Of a DNA stretch of 8,034 nt, positions 1 through 7,221 are shown piece after piece (within the stretch, counting starts at the first letter, position 1; each line of letters opens with the position of its first letter). Made by a program: the position numbers and the translations under genes. Location: NCBI GenBank assembly GCA_023420435.1, contig JAEZWE010000229.1, forward strand, positions 1 to 8,034. Reading direction: 5' to 3'. A model generated the notes under the pieces. That model ran no database searches and was not told the origin of the DNA. It saw only the letters and a list, made by a program, of their open reading frames with translations. The stretch comes from Bacteroidota bacterium (GTDB lineage Bacteria > Bacteroidota > Bacteroidia > Flavobacteriales > Weeksellaceae).

Positions 1-540
1 TTCATCGTTTCCACCAACAATGCATCGGTAAGTAAAGGTTACGAAAAAAATAAATATAATGGTTTTATTTATCTTTTAGAAAGTGGCAGCGTTTGGAAAA
101 ATCCTATCGAAAAAGGTGATTTTTATGTACAATTAATGGACGGAATGAATGAAGAAAATGTTCACGGAATCTCAAATCATTTCAACATTAAATTCAATAA
201 AAACCAGAACATTTTTTGGGGACAAAAAGTGAATTTTTCGCCGACGGAAAAGGATAATTTAATCATCACTTATAACGAAAGATCTGAAGATTTTAAGTTT
301 GAAAATATCCTAAAAAAAACTGATAAACTCTATCAAACAATGGAAAAATTTTCGGCAACAAATTTTGAAAAGCTAGAATTTTCAACGTTTGAAACGAAAG
401 ATCCTTATCAAGTTGATTCCACATTTTTGGGAATTTTTCCCGGATTACTGATGACGCTTCCTTTTATTTTTTCCATTATTTTCGGAATTGTGATTATCGT
501 TTTCATCATAAATTTTTTCAGGAAAAAAACAAAACCTTAA
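1..540 (+). CDS. Membrane-anchored protein of unknown function, 5'-truncated
   Basis: The reading frame is open from the first base of the window with no stop before TAA at 538-540, so the gene begins upstream; the ATG at 136 is internal. The visible 179 residues fall into two parts. Residues 1 to about 90 are rich in aromatic and beta-type sequence (FIYLLESG, WKNPIEKGDFYVQL, VNFSPTEKDNLIITY), which suggests a beta-sandwich domain. Residues about 141-173 form a strongly hydrophobic segment, and the chain ends in a basic tail (FFRKKTKP). This is the pattern of an extracytoplasmic domain anchored by a C-terminal helix with a short cytoplasmic end. I do not recognise the family. The next gene starts 10 nt after the stop, so the two are very likely co-transcribed, and the run continues into a two-component system. 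A sensing or envelope role is possible but is inference only. Confidence 0.75.
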   Translation, partial: FIVSTNNASVSKGYEKNKYNGFIYLLESGSVWKNPIEKGDFYVQLMDGMNEENVHGISNHFNIKFNKNQNIFWGQKVNFSPTEKDNLIITYNERSEDFKFENILKKTDKLYQTMEKFSATNFEKLEFSTFETKDPYQVDSTFLGIFPGLLMTLPFIFSIIFGIVIIVFIINFFRKKTKP

Positions 541-550
541 AATCTGAAAA

Positions 551-913
551 ATGTTGTTAACCCTCTTTGTTATAATCATTGTTTTCATCGGATTATTTTA
601 TCTGATGATGAAATTTTCGGCACCATTTTTTAGGAGCGAAAACGATGAAAATATAAAAACAATTCAGAAAAAAATTGATAATCAAAAGGAACTTTCAAAA
701 ATTCAGAACTACAGAATAGAGGTTTTAAAAGCAAGCCAAGAAAATTTAGAAAAAAAACTCGATATCATTTTTGATTCTCAAAAAATACAAAATATTACCG
801 CTGAAAAACACCAAATTTTTGAACATGCTCAACTCCAATTTCTCCATTATATCTGTAGACAAAGCAAAAATTTATTACAGATGAGCCATAAATTTTTAAC
901 CGAAAATTCTTAA
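551..913 (+). CDS. Small single-span membrane protein with coiled coil, unknown function
   Basis: This 120-residue protein opens with a hydrophobic helix (about residues 2-22, LLTLFVIIIVFIGLFYLMM) that has no obvious cleavage site and so probably acts as an uncleaved anchor. It is followed by a charged, heptad-like stretch (about 30-76, including NIKTIQKKIDNQKELSKIQ) consistent with a coiled coil, and a less charged C-terminal helix carrying one Cys (CRQSKNLLQM). I do not recognise a family. The ATG at 551 is the first start after the upstream stop; its leader is A-rich, as is common in this group, with no clear Shine-Dalgarno site. It lies 10 nt after the preceding gene and 30 nt before the histidine kinase, suggesting one transcription unit. 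It could be an accessory subunit of the neighbouring kinase or of the upstream membrane protein; nothing in the sequence proves either. Confidence 0.7.
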   Translation: MLLTLFVIIIVFIGLFYLMMKFSAPFFRSENDENIKTIQKKIDNQKELSKIQNYRIEVLKASQENLEKKLDIIFDSQKIQNITAEKHQIFEHAQLQFLHYICRQSKNLLQMSHKFLTENS

Positions 914-943
914 AAATTTCATAATTTTAGAAAAAAGCTCTGG

Positions 944-2875
944 ATGAGATTATTTTTATTCCTTTATTTTTTATTCCATAGTTCGATACTTGTTGCGCAA
1001 GTACAACCTTCCGTTTCCAAGAAGGATAGTTTGCAAAAGCTCATAAAAACTGCAAAAGGAGATGAGAAAGCGCAATTATTCATCCAATTAACTCACGAAA
1101 TGGCGTCAAAAAATATGGACAGCAGCCTTATTTTTCTGAACCGCTCTTCCGAAGTTGCCATCTCAAAAGAAATGAAAGGAAAGGTGGAATTCGAAAAAGC
1201 ACAATTCTACAAATTTTTAGGAAAACAAACGGAAGAAGCACAGCATTTAGACCGCGCTATTCAAAATTTGAAAGGCATTAATGATACCATTGTTGCTAAA
1301 GTTTTACACAACAAACATAAACTTTTGGAAGATCAGGGAAAATATAAGGAAGCATTAAAAACCGGACATCAAGTTCTTAATATTTTTAAAAAATTATTGC
1401 TAAAGGATGAGCAACTCAATGCTATTCTTCAAATTGGATATACTTATGACAGAATGGAAGATTATAAAAAAGCGATTGAATGGTACCAAAAAGGATTGCA
1501 GATAACAGGTGTAAAAAACGAAAATTATATCGGGAGAAATTACGGTTTAATAGGAATTGCGTACGATGAGCTGAAAGATTATGAAAAAGCCATTTTCTAC
1601 AATTTAAAGGCTATAGAACATTTTAAAAAGCAAAAAAAATCAAAATATATACACACTTGGTATTCCAATTTGGGAAACACATACAACAAAATCGGCAAGT
1701 TGGATCTTGCAGAAAAATATACACTTTTGGCGCTGGAAGATCAAAGTAAAAAACGGTTTGTAACCATCATTAATCTGGGAAAAATTTATTTAAGAAAAGG
1801 GGAATTCAATAAATCTGAAAAAATTTTAAAAAATGTATTAGCAGAATTGGAAAAAACCGACAAACCCAGATTTGAATCGGAAGCATTAGAAGCACTTCAC
1901 GAATTATACAAAAAGAAAGGCGACTACAAAACCGCTTTGGAATATTTTGAAAAATTCAATAAAAACGAAACAGAAAGGGTGTCTTTAGAAAAAGCAAAAC
2001 AAATCAATGAACTCACCGTACAATATGAAACCACCGAAAAACAAAACCAAATTTTTGCGCAACAAGCCAAAATTAAAAATGCAGAGTTACAAGTAAAAAA
2101 CCGAAATTTTATGATTTTCGGATTGTTGACTTTAACTTTTATTATAGGACTTATCGGGTATTTTATCTATCAAAAGCAAAAATTTAAAATCGAAAAACAA
2201 AACAAAGAAAACGCCCTGAAACTTGCTCTTTACGAAATTGAAAATCAAAACAAATTGCAGGAACAGCGACTTTCCATTTCTCGGGATTTGCACGATAATA
2301 TCGGTTCGCAGCTCACTTTTATTATTTCTTCCATCGATACCACCAAACAATTTTTGGGAAATCAGGAAGAAAAACTTAACCACCGTTTATCGAAAATTAA
2401 TGAATTTACGCGGGAAACCATTTCCGAACTTCGGGATACGATTTGGGCGATGAACAATTCCGAAATCACCATTGAAGATTTGTACGGAAGAATTTTGAAT
2501 TTCATTAATAACGCCGAAAACGCTTCCGGAAAAATAAAATTTACCTTCCAAAACAAAATCAATGACCGGGAAATAAAACTGAACTCCAAAACCGGGATGA
2601 ACGTGTATCGAATTTTACAGGAATCGGTAAATAACGCCATCAAACATTCCGATGCCAAAATCATTAAAACCATTTTGTCGGAAAACAATAAAGAATTTAT
2701 TTTAGAAATTAAAGACAACGGAAAAGGATTTAAAACCGATGAAAATTTTGAAGGAAACGGACTGGTTTCCATGGGGAAAAGAGCCGAAGATTTGGGTGGA
2801 AATTTCTCCATAAATTCCACCGAAACAGGATCACTTGTACAACTAAAAATACCTAAAAATGAGTTCCAAAATTAA
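944..2875 (+). CDS. TPR-containing sensor histidine kinase, HPK7/NarL-type
   Basis: A 643-residue sensor kinase expected to autophosphorylate on histidine and pass the phosphate to the regulator encoded next. Residues 1-18 form a signal peptide, with likely cleavage at LVA|Q. Residues about 40-350 hold degenerate TPR repeats, clearest at about 158-191 (AIEWYQKGL), 197-231 (YEKAIFYNLKAI), 238-271, 273-306 and 313-346. A membrane span lies at about 389-410, followed by a coiled linker. The HisKA_3 dimerisation motif RDLHDNIGSQL carries the phosphoacceptor His450. The ATPase domain has an N box (ESVNNAIKH, Asn564), G1 (DNGKGF, 591-596) and G2 (GNGLVSM, 604-610), so the core looks complete. The layout places the TPR domain outside the cytoplasm as the presumed sensor; the ligand is unknown. 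A weak promoter-like TAATTTTA occurs at 922-929, but the short gaps upstream also allow read-through. The 3' end overlaps the regulator gene by 17 nt. Confidence 0.93.
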   Translation: MRLFLFLYFLFHSSILVAQVQPSVSKKDSLQKLIKTAKGDEKAQLFIQLTHEMASKNMDSSLIFLNRSSEVAISKEMKGKVEFEKAQFYKFLGKQTEEAQHLDRAIQNLKGINDTIVAKVLHNKHKLLEDQGKYKEALKTGHQVLNIFKKLLLKDEQLNAILQIGYTYDRMEDYKKAIEWYQKGLQITGVKNENYIGRNYGLIGIAYDELKDYEKAIFYNLKAIEHFKKQKKSKYIHTWYSNLGNTYNKIGKLDLAEKYTLLALEDQSKKRFVTIINLGKIYLRKGEFNKSEKILKNVLAELEKTDKPRFESEALEALHELYKKKGDYKTALEYFEKFNKNETERVSLEKAKQINELTVQYETTEKQNQIFAQQAKIKNAELQVKNRNFMIFGLLTLTFIIGLIGYFIYQKQKFKIEKQNKENALKLALYEIENQNKLQEQRLSISRDLHDNIGSQLTFIISSIDTTKQFLGNQEEKLNHRLSKINEFTRETISELRDTIWAMNNSEITIEDLYGRILNFINNAENASGKIKFTFQNKINDREIKLNSKTGMNVYRILQESVNNAIKHSDAKIIKTILSENNKEFILEIKDNGKGFKTDENFEGNGLVSMGKRAEDLGGNFSINSTETGSLVQLKIPKNEFQN

Positions 2876-3512
2876 TATTGCCATTGTGGACGACAACCGT
2901 TTTCTCACCAAAGCCATTGTCGATAAATTATCTTTTTACGACGATATTTTAGTGAAAATTACAGCAGAAAACGGAAATGAAATTCTGAAAAAATTAGAAG
3001 AAGAAAAATACGTACAGTTAATTTTGATGGACATTGAAATGCCCAAAAAAAACGGAATTGAAGCCACGCTGGAAATCAAATCAAAATATCCGCATATCAA
3101 AATTATTATGTTAACGGTTTTTGATAACGACGAAAATATTTTTAATGCCATTAAAGCCGGAGCTGATGGTTATTTGTTGAAAGATATCGAACCTCAAAAA
3201 CTCTACAACGGAATTCTCGAAACTTTAAACGGAGGTGCCGCAATGAATCCAACAATTGCTTTAAAAACTTTGAAATTTTTAAGAAATCCACAAAAATTTG
3301 AAACCCATTCTGAAGAAAATATCCATTTAACAGAACGGGAAATTGACGTGCTGGAACAGATTTGCAAAGGATTGAGTTATACAGCCATTGCAGAAAATCT
3401 TTTCGTTTCACCATCAACGGTGAGAAAACACACCGAAAATATTTATCAAAAACTTCAGGTACATTCCAAATTGGAAGCGATAGAAAAGGCAAAAAATAAC
3501 CGATTGATTTAA
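2859..3512 (+). CDS. NarL/LuxR-family response regulator
   Basis: A 217-residue transcription factor with a receiver domain (about 5-122) and a C-terminal LuxR-type helix-turn-helix (about 155-215). The receiver has the acidic pair Asp11-Asp12, phosphoacceptor Asp58 (LILMDIEMP), Thr86 and Lys108 (GYLLKD), all the conserved positions for phosphorylation and switching. The output domain shows the standard LTEREIDVLEQICKGLSYTAIA and VSPSTVRKHTENIYQKL pattern of GerE/NarL DNA-binding domains. Length is normal for the family. The ATG at 2859 lies 17 nt before the end of the kinase gene in another frame, implying translational coupling and stoichiometric production of the pair; the receiver begins directly after this start, so it is well placed. 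Target genes cannot be read from the window; the upstream small membrane protein genes are candidates for autoregulation. No convincing terminator follows the stop. Confidence 0.95.
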   Translation: MSSKINIAIVDDNRFLTKAIVDKLSFYDDILVKITAENGNEILKKLEEEKYVQLILMDIEMPKKNGIEATLEIKSKYPHIKIIMLTVFDNDENIFNAIKAGADGYLLKDIEPQKLYNGILETLNGGAAMNPTIALKTLKFLRNPQKFETHSEENIHLTEREIDVLEQICKGLSYTAIAENLFVSPSTVRKHTENIYQKLQVHSKLEAIEKAKNNRLI

Positions 3513-3548
3513 AAAGCAAATTAATTAAAAAATCATTTCGTTAAAAAA

Positions 3549-3579
3549 TTCTTAATTCCTATCAAAAACATTATATTTG
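3549..3579 (+). promoter_or_regulatory. Predicted Bacteroidota-type promoter for secDF
   Basis: TATATTTG at 3572-3579 is an exact match to the Bacteroidota -7 element TAnnTTTG. Twenty nt upstream, 3549-3551 reads TTC, two of three matches to the TTG core of the -33 element. This would start transcription near 3586 and give an A/T-rich leader of about 20 nt before the ATG at 3606. It lies in the 93-nt gap after the response regulator gene and suggests secDF is expressed separately from it. Confidence 0.6.
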
Positions 3580-3605
3580 CCGACTAAAATTTAAGTTGTA
3601 TTAAA

Positions 3606-6491
3606 ATGCAAGGAAAAGGACTTATTACCATTATTGCTATTGTACTGGGGTTAATTTGTATCAACGAATTATTACCAACCTGGTATGTTAACAAAAAAGA
3701 AAAGGAAATTGCTGCTGCTAGAGGCAATGAAAAAGAAATTGCCCGTATCAAAAAAGATACATTAAATCTGGGTTTCACGAAACTTTACTACACCAAAGCA
3801 AAGGAAAAAGAAATGAAACTTGGTTTGGACTTAAAAGGAGGGATAAATCTTCTTTTGGAAATCAACCAAAGAGATTTGGTAAATAATTTAACCAATTATT
3901 CTACCAATCCTACGCTTGTAGAAGCTTTGGACAGAACCGATGAAGCGCAGAAAAATTCAACAAAAAGCTATATTGAAAACTTTTTTGATCAGTTTGCTGC
4001 TGTAAATCAGGAAAAAGGAACTAACCTTAAACTTGCAGATCCGGATGTTTTTGGAAATACCAACCTTTCTGAAATTAAATACAACAGTACGGATGAACAG
4101 GTAAAAGACATTGTAAGAAAAAGAATTGAACTTTCTACAGGAACTGCTTTTGAAGTAATCAGAACCCGTATTGATAAAATGGGTGTTACCCAACCTAACG
4201 TTCAAAGAGTTCCCGGAACTGGAAGAATTGCGGTGGAAATGCCAGGTGTAAAAGACATCGATAAAGTAAAGAAAATGCTTCAAACTTCTGCAAAACTTCA
4301 GTTTTGGGAAGTACAGCAGATTCAGGAAGTTTATCCTTATTTGCAAACTTTAGGAACATTGGTTTCTGCAAAAGCAGATTCAATGGGCGTTCCAAAAAAC
4401 ATCAATTTTGAAAAATTAATTCAAGTTCAAAGTTTAAAAATCCCTAGTAGTATTGCCAATGTAAAATTATCAGACACTGCTGTAGTAAATAAAATTTTAA
4501 ATAGCGATGTTGCTAAAAATGCACGTCCGGCAAATTTAAAATACACGAAATTCATGTGGGGCTACAAACCTGAGTCTAACGATCCAGACAATTTGGCTTT
4601 GTATGCAATTCGTGGAAATATGACGCAAAAAGCTCCTGTAGATGGAGCTGTAGAAACGGCAAATATTTCTTATGACCAATTGGGAAGAGTAGAAGTGGAT
4701 ATGCAAATGGACGCTTCTGGTTCCAGAGATTGGAAAATTATGACAGAGAAAAACGTTGGAAAACCAGTAGCGGTATCTTTGGATGATATTGTTTATTCTG
4801 CTCCAAACGTTAACGAAGCCATTCCAAACGGAAGAACAAGAATTTCCGGTAATTTCACTCAAGCTGAAGCTCAGGAATTGGTAGATGTTTTAGGAGCCGG
4901 AAAATTGCCTGCAAGTGCAAAATTGGTTCAGCATGATGTTGTTGGTCCATCTTTAGGTCAGGAATCTATTAATGCAGGTTTCTTATCATTCCTTATTGCA
5001 TTTGTTTTAATTATTGCATACATCATTTTCTATTATGGTGGAGCCGGAGTTTATGCGGTAATTGCCATGGTGATCAACCTTTTCTATATTTTCGGAATTA
5101 TGGATTCCGTGGATGCAACACTTACACTTCCCGGTATTGCCGGTATTGTGTTATCGATGGCTATGGCTGTTGATACCAACGTAATTATTTACGAAAGAAC
5201 AAAAGAAGAGTTATTTGCCGGAAAAAGCATCAAACAAGCTTATACGGATGGTTTCAAGCATGCACTTTCTGCAATTGTGGATGGACACTTAACCACAATT
5301 TTAACGGCTGTTGTACTTTATTTTTTCGGAACTGGACCTATTAAAGGTTTCGCAATTACTTTAATTATTGGTATTTTGATGACTTTCTTTACTTCAGTTC
5401 TTTTGTCAAGAGTAATGATTTTTGCGAGACTGAACAAAGGAAAAGGTCTTTCAGTATGGACTCCTCCTACAAAAAATATGTTCCGAAATATCTGGATCGA
5501 TTTTATTGGAAAAAGAAAATACGCTTATATTATTTCTGCAGTCCTTACCATAGCGAGTTTAATTTCAATTTTCGCAAACGGATTTAAATATGGTGTCGAT
5601 TTCGAAGGAGGAAGAAACTATGTGGTAAGATTTGAACAAAATGTTGATGCTGCAAAAGTAGAAAGTTCAATAGCTCCACTTTTCAAAACTGCTGATGGAA
5701 AACATGAATCGGTAGATATCAAGACTTACGGAAACGATAATCAGTTAAAAATTACCACCGATTTCAAAATTGATGACGAATCTTTAGCAGCAGATCAGGA
5801 AATTGAATCTAAATTATTCCAAGGTTTGAAACCATACCTTCCTTCTGGAGCTACGATTGAAAGTTTCAAATCTTCTAACAACGGAGATTACGGGATTGTT
5901 TCTTCAACGAAAGTTGGACCAACCGTTGCAGATGATATTAAAACTGGAGGAACATTTGCATTAATTGCTGCATTAGCCGGAATTTTCATTTATATTTTAT
6001 TCCGTTTCAACAAATGGCAATTCTCTTTAGGAGCAGTTTTAGCTTTAGCGCACGATGCAATTATCATTTTGGGAGCTTACTCTTTATTGCACAAAGTAAT
6101 GCCTTTCAACATGGAAATTAATCAGGATTTCATTGCGGCAGTTCTTACCGTTTTAGGATATTCCATTAATGATACCGTAATTGTATTCGACAGAATTCGT
6201 GAATATCTTCGTGAAAGAAAATCCATTACTTTGGCGGGACTTTTTGATGATGCTATTTCCAGTACATTAGGGAGAACTTTCAACACTTCATTTACTACCA
6301 TTTTGGTAATTACAGCCATCTTTATTTTTGGTGGAGAAAACTTGAGAGGATTCATGTTTGCATTACTTTTGGGTATTGCTTTCGGTACGTATTCGTCCAT
6401 TTTCGTAGCTTCTGCTGTTGCTTATGATTTGTTGAAGAAAAAAGGAGATAAAGGCGATAAACCTTTAGCTTATTCTTCCGACAAAAAATAA
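3606..6491 (+). CDS. secDF: SecDF fusion, Sec translocon accessory protein
   Basis: A 961-residue fusion of SecD and SecF, the RND-like membrane protein that uses proton flow to help pull preproteins through SecYEG. The SecD half has TM1 (about 6-23), the LGLDLKGG motif (72-79), a long periplasmic P1 domain to about residue 445, GPSLGQESI (447-455), and five further spans to about 605 containing VDTNVIIYERTKEEL (Asp523) and DGHLTT (559-564). The SecF half starts with a span at about 639-657 and GVDFEGGR (663-670), then the P4 region, VGPTVADDI (770-778), AHD (815-817) and GYSINDTVIVFDRIRE (851-866). Twelve spans in total are expected, and the acidic and arginine residues of the conserved membrane motifs are present. 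Single-chain SecDF is usual in Bacteroidota. The gene has its own promoter-like element and is followed 19 nt later by a strong terminator, so it is probably monocistronic. Confidence 0.97.
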   Translation: MQGKGLITIIAIVLGLICINELLPTWYVNKKEKEIAAARGNEKEIARIKKDTLNLGFTKLYYTKAKEKEMKLGLDLKGGINLLLEINQRDLVNNLTNYSTNPTLVEALDRTDEAQKNSTKSYIENFFDQFAAVNQEKGTNLKLADPDVFGNTNLSEIKYNSTDEQVKDIVRKRIELSTGTAFEVIRTRIDKMGVTQPNVQRVPGTGRIAVEMPGVKDIDKVKKMLQTSAKLQFWEVQQIQEVYPYLQTLGTLVSAKADSMGVPKNINFEKLIQVQSLKIPSSIANVKLSDTAVVNKILNSDVAKNARPANLKYTKFMWGYKPESNDPDNLALYAIRGNMTQKAPVDGAVETANISYDQLGRVEVDMQMDASGSRDWKIMTEKNVGKPVAVSLDDIVYSAPNVNEAIPNGRTRISGNFTQAEAQELVDVLGAGKLPASAKLVQHDVVGPSLGQESINAGFLSFLIAFVLIIAYIIFYYGGAGVYAVIAMVINLFYIFGIMDSVDATLTLPGIAGIVLSMAMAVDTNVIIYERTKEELFAGKSIKQAYTDGFKHALSAIVDGHLTTILTAVVLYFFGTGPIKGFAITLIIGILMTFFTSVLLSRVMIFARLNKGKGLSVWTPPTKNMFRNIWIDFIGKRKYAYIISAVLTIASLISIFANGFKYGVDFEGGRNYVVRFEQNVDAAKVESSIAPLFKTADGKHESVDIKTYGNDNQLKITTDFKIDDESLAADQEIESKLFQGLKPYLPSGATIESFKSSNNGDYGIVSSTKVGPTVADDIKTGGTFALIAALAGIFIYILFRFNKWQFSLGAVLALAHDAIIILGAYSLLHKVMPFNMEINQDFIAAVLTVLGYSINDTVIVFDRIREYLRERKSITLAGLFDDAISSTLGRTFNTSFTTILVITAIFIFGGENLRGFMFALLLGIAFGTYSSIFVASAVAYDLLKKKGDKGDKPLAYSSDKK

Positions 6492-6510
6492 ATACAAATG
6501 TTCTTATAAA

Positions 6511-6538
6511 AAAAGCCATCCATTTTTGGGTGGCTTTT
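6511..6538 (+). terminator. Rho-independent terminator of secDF
   Basis: Arms 6511-6521 (AAAAGCCATCC) and 6528-6538 (GGGTGGCTTTT) pair over 11 bp with one G-T wobble around the six-base loop ATTTTT. The T run forms the end of the 3' arm. It starts 19 nt after the secDF stop. The A run on the left arm could also let it act on the minus strand, but no minus-strand gene ends here. Confidence 0.85.
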
Positions 6539-6684
6539 GCTATTGTATAAAATTAGAATGATAACTATTAAATATTTGTTAAAAATTATTGTTTTAACTA
6601 ATTATTTTAAAATTTGGAATCGTTTTTGTGTAGAATCTTAACAGTTTAACTTCATAGCAAAAAACAAATTTTAATTTCATTCAG

Positions 6685-6715
6685 AATCCGGCTTTTTTAT
6701 AATGTCGGATTTTTT
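6685..6715 (+). terminator. Orphan terminator-like hairpin
   Basis: Arms AATCCGG (6685-6691) and TCGGATT (6705-6711) pair over 7 bp with one G-T wobble around a 13-base loop. A run of six T at 6710-6715 begins within the 3' arm, which gives it + strand polarity. It lies about 147 nt past the secDF terminator with no protein gene between, so it is either a second, back-up terminator for secDF or the 3' end of an unannotated small RNA. The loop is longer than in the other two terminators of the window. Confidence 0.55.
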
Positions 6716-6739
6716 AATTGTTGAAAATCTGATAATCCC

Positions 6740-6771
6740 TTGTGTATATGAATTAAAAATCGTAAAATTTG
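6740..6771 (+). promoter_or_regulatory. Predicted promoter of the 120-residue protein gene
   Basis: TTG at 6740-6742 is followed after 20 nt by TAAAATTTG at 6763-6771. The latter resembles TAnnTTTG with one additional base between TA and TTTG. Transcription would start near 6778, about 25 nt before the ATG at 6804. The match is imperfect, so this is a tentative call supported mainly by its position. Confidence 0.4.
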
Positions 6772-6803
6772 TAAGATCTAATTCTTAATTTTAAAACAAT
6801 GTA

Positions 6804-7166
6804 ATGAAAACTACACATGTTATCGGTTTATTCCGTGGGAAAGAAAAACCTGCAAAAATTACCAACAGTTTACAAATTGCAGGATTTTCAGCTTCAGACA
6901 TTGTAACAGAAGAAAACCAAAAAGAGGCTTTCTTACTGTCGGTCTTAGTAAAAGACGAGATAGAAAATAGCATGGTAACAAATATTTTTGATTTTTATAG
7001 AGTTCAGCATATGGATCATTTTGATTTATCTATTGGCGACGGAAATGAACTTCGTAGAATTCTGGAAACTAAAGCTAAAATAGAAATCCGCAATCCAAAA
7101 CAAATCCGGCATCATGATCACTTTCATCCGGGAATAAACTCTGAAGTTAGTTTTGGAAGAAGCTAA
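6804..7166 (+). CDS. Hypothetical protein with stress-protein-like N-terminus and His-rich tail
   Basis: A 120-residue soluble protein without signal peptide or membrane span. The start MKTTHVIGLFRGKEKPAKITNSLQIAGFSASDI follows the pattern of small alpha/beta domains seen in general stress proteins of the YflT/17M type (VIGLF, then a helix, then an AGF-SDI strand), and residues about 43-70 (LLSVLVKDEIENSMVTNIFDFY) look like a second strand-helix pair. This resemblance comes from reading the pattern and is not a confirmed family assignment. The C-terminus is unusual: HHDHFHP at 103-109, together with HMDH at 69-72, gives a cluster of histidines that could bind metal. The ATG at 6804 is the first usable start, since the ATG at 6799 is followed at once by TAA. 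The gene appears to have its own promoter and terminator and is therefore probably a single-gene unit between secDF and rel. Function is unknown. Confidence 0.8.
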   Translation: MKTTHVIGLFRGKEKPAKITNSLQIAGFSASDIVTEENQKEAFLLSVLVKDEIENSMVTNIFDFYRVQHMDHFDLSIGDGNELRRILETKAKIEIRNPKQIRHHDHFHPGINSEVSFGRS

Positions 7167-7183
7167 AACAATGAAATTATTAT

Positions 7184-7208
7184 AAAATCCGTTTTTTAGC
7201 GGATTTTT
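7184..7208 (+). terminator. Rho-independent terminator after the 120-residue protein gene
   Basis: Arms AAAATCCG (7184-7191) and CGGATTTT (7200-7207) are perfectly complementary over 8 bp. Two more inner pairs (T-G and T-A) can form, leaving a TTTT loop. The T run 7204-7208 completes it. It begins 17 nt after the stop at 7166 and separates this gene from rel. Confidence 0.8.
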
Positions 7209-7221
7209 CACTTTCTAAGTC

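Larger units (their letters stand above)
6539..6803. other. Intergenic region between secDF and the next gene
   Basis: With the terminator just before it, this is part of a 312-nt stretch without a convincing protein gene. It holds a promoter-like pair (TTG at 6589-6591 and TAAAATTTG at 6608-6616, 16 nt apart), an orphan terminator-like hairpin at 6685-6715, and the predicted promoter of the following gene at 6740-6771. The only short open frame of note, 6558-6641 (27 codons), has no supporting signal. A small RNA of about 90 nt is possible, but I do not recognise one. Confidence 0.5.

Noticed and set aside
1381..2700. GC difference within the kinase gene (hand count about 30% over 1381-1800 in the TPR part, about 36% over 2281-2700 in the kinase core), considered as a sign of recent domain fusion
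   Set aside because: The difference is modest, rows vary widely on both sides, and conserved catalytic domains often differ in composition from repeat domains.
2362..2820. 152-codon open frame on the minus strand inside the histidine kinase gene
   Set aside because: The + strand frame encodes the complete kinase catalytic core; the minus-strand product has no recognisable domain and is a shadow in AT-rich coding DNA.
3151..3519. 122-codon minus-strand frame over the response regulator
   Set aside because: Overlaps the DNA-binding domain coding region and has no features of its own.
3521..3528. TTAATTAA palindrome after the response regulator gene
   Set aside because: Expected by chance in AT-rich intergenic DNA and not placed to form a terminator with a T run.
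3957..4346. 129-codon open frame on the minus strand inside secDF
   Set aside because: Lies wholly within conserved SecD coding sequence, has no promoter or homology cue, and is typical of antisense shadow frames.
4536..4862. 108-codon minus-strand frame inside secDF
   Set aside because: Fully covered by conserved SecD sequence; composition looks like an antisense shadow.
6558..6641. 27-codon + strand frame in the secDF downstream gap, with a hydrophobic and lysine-rich start
   Set aside because: No ribosome-binding or promoter signal placed for it, and short frames of this kind are expected by chance; the region is better considered as a possible RNA.
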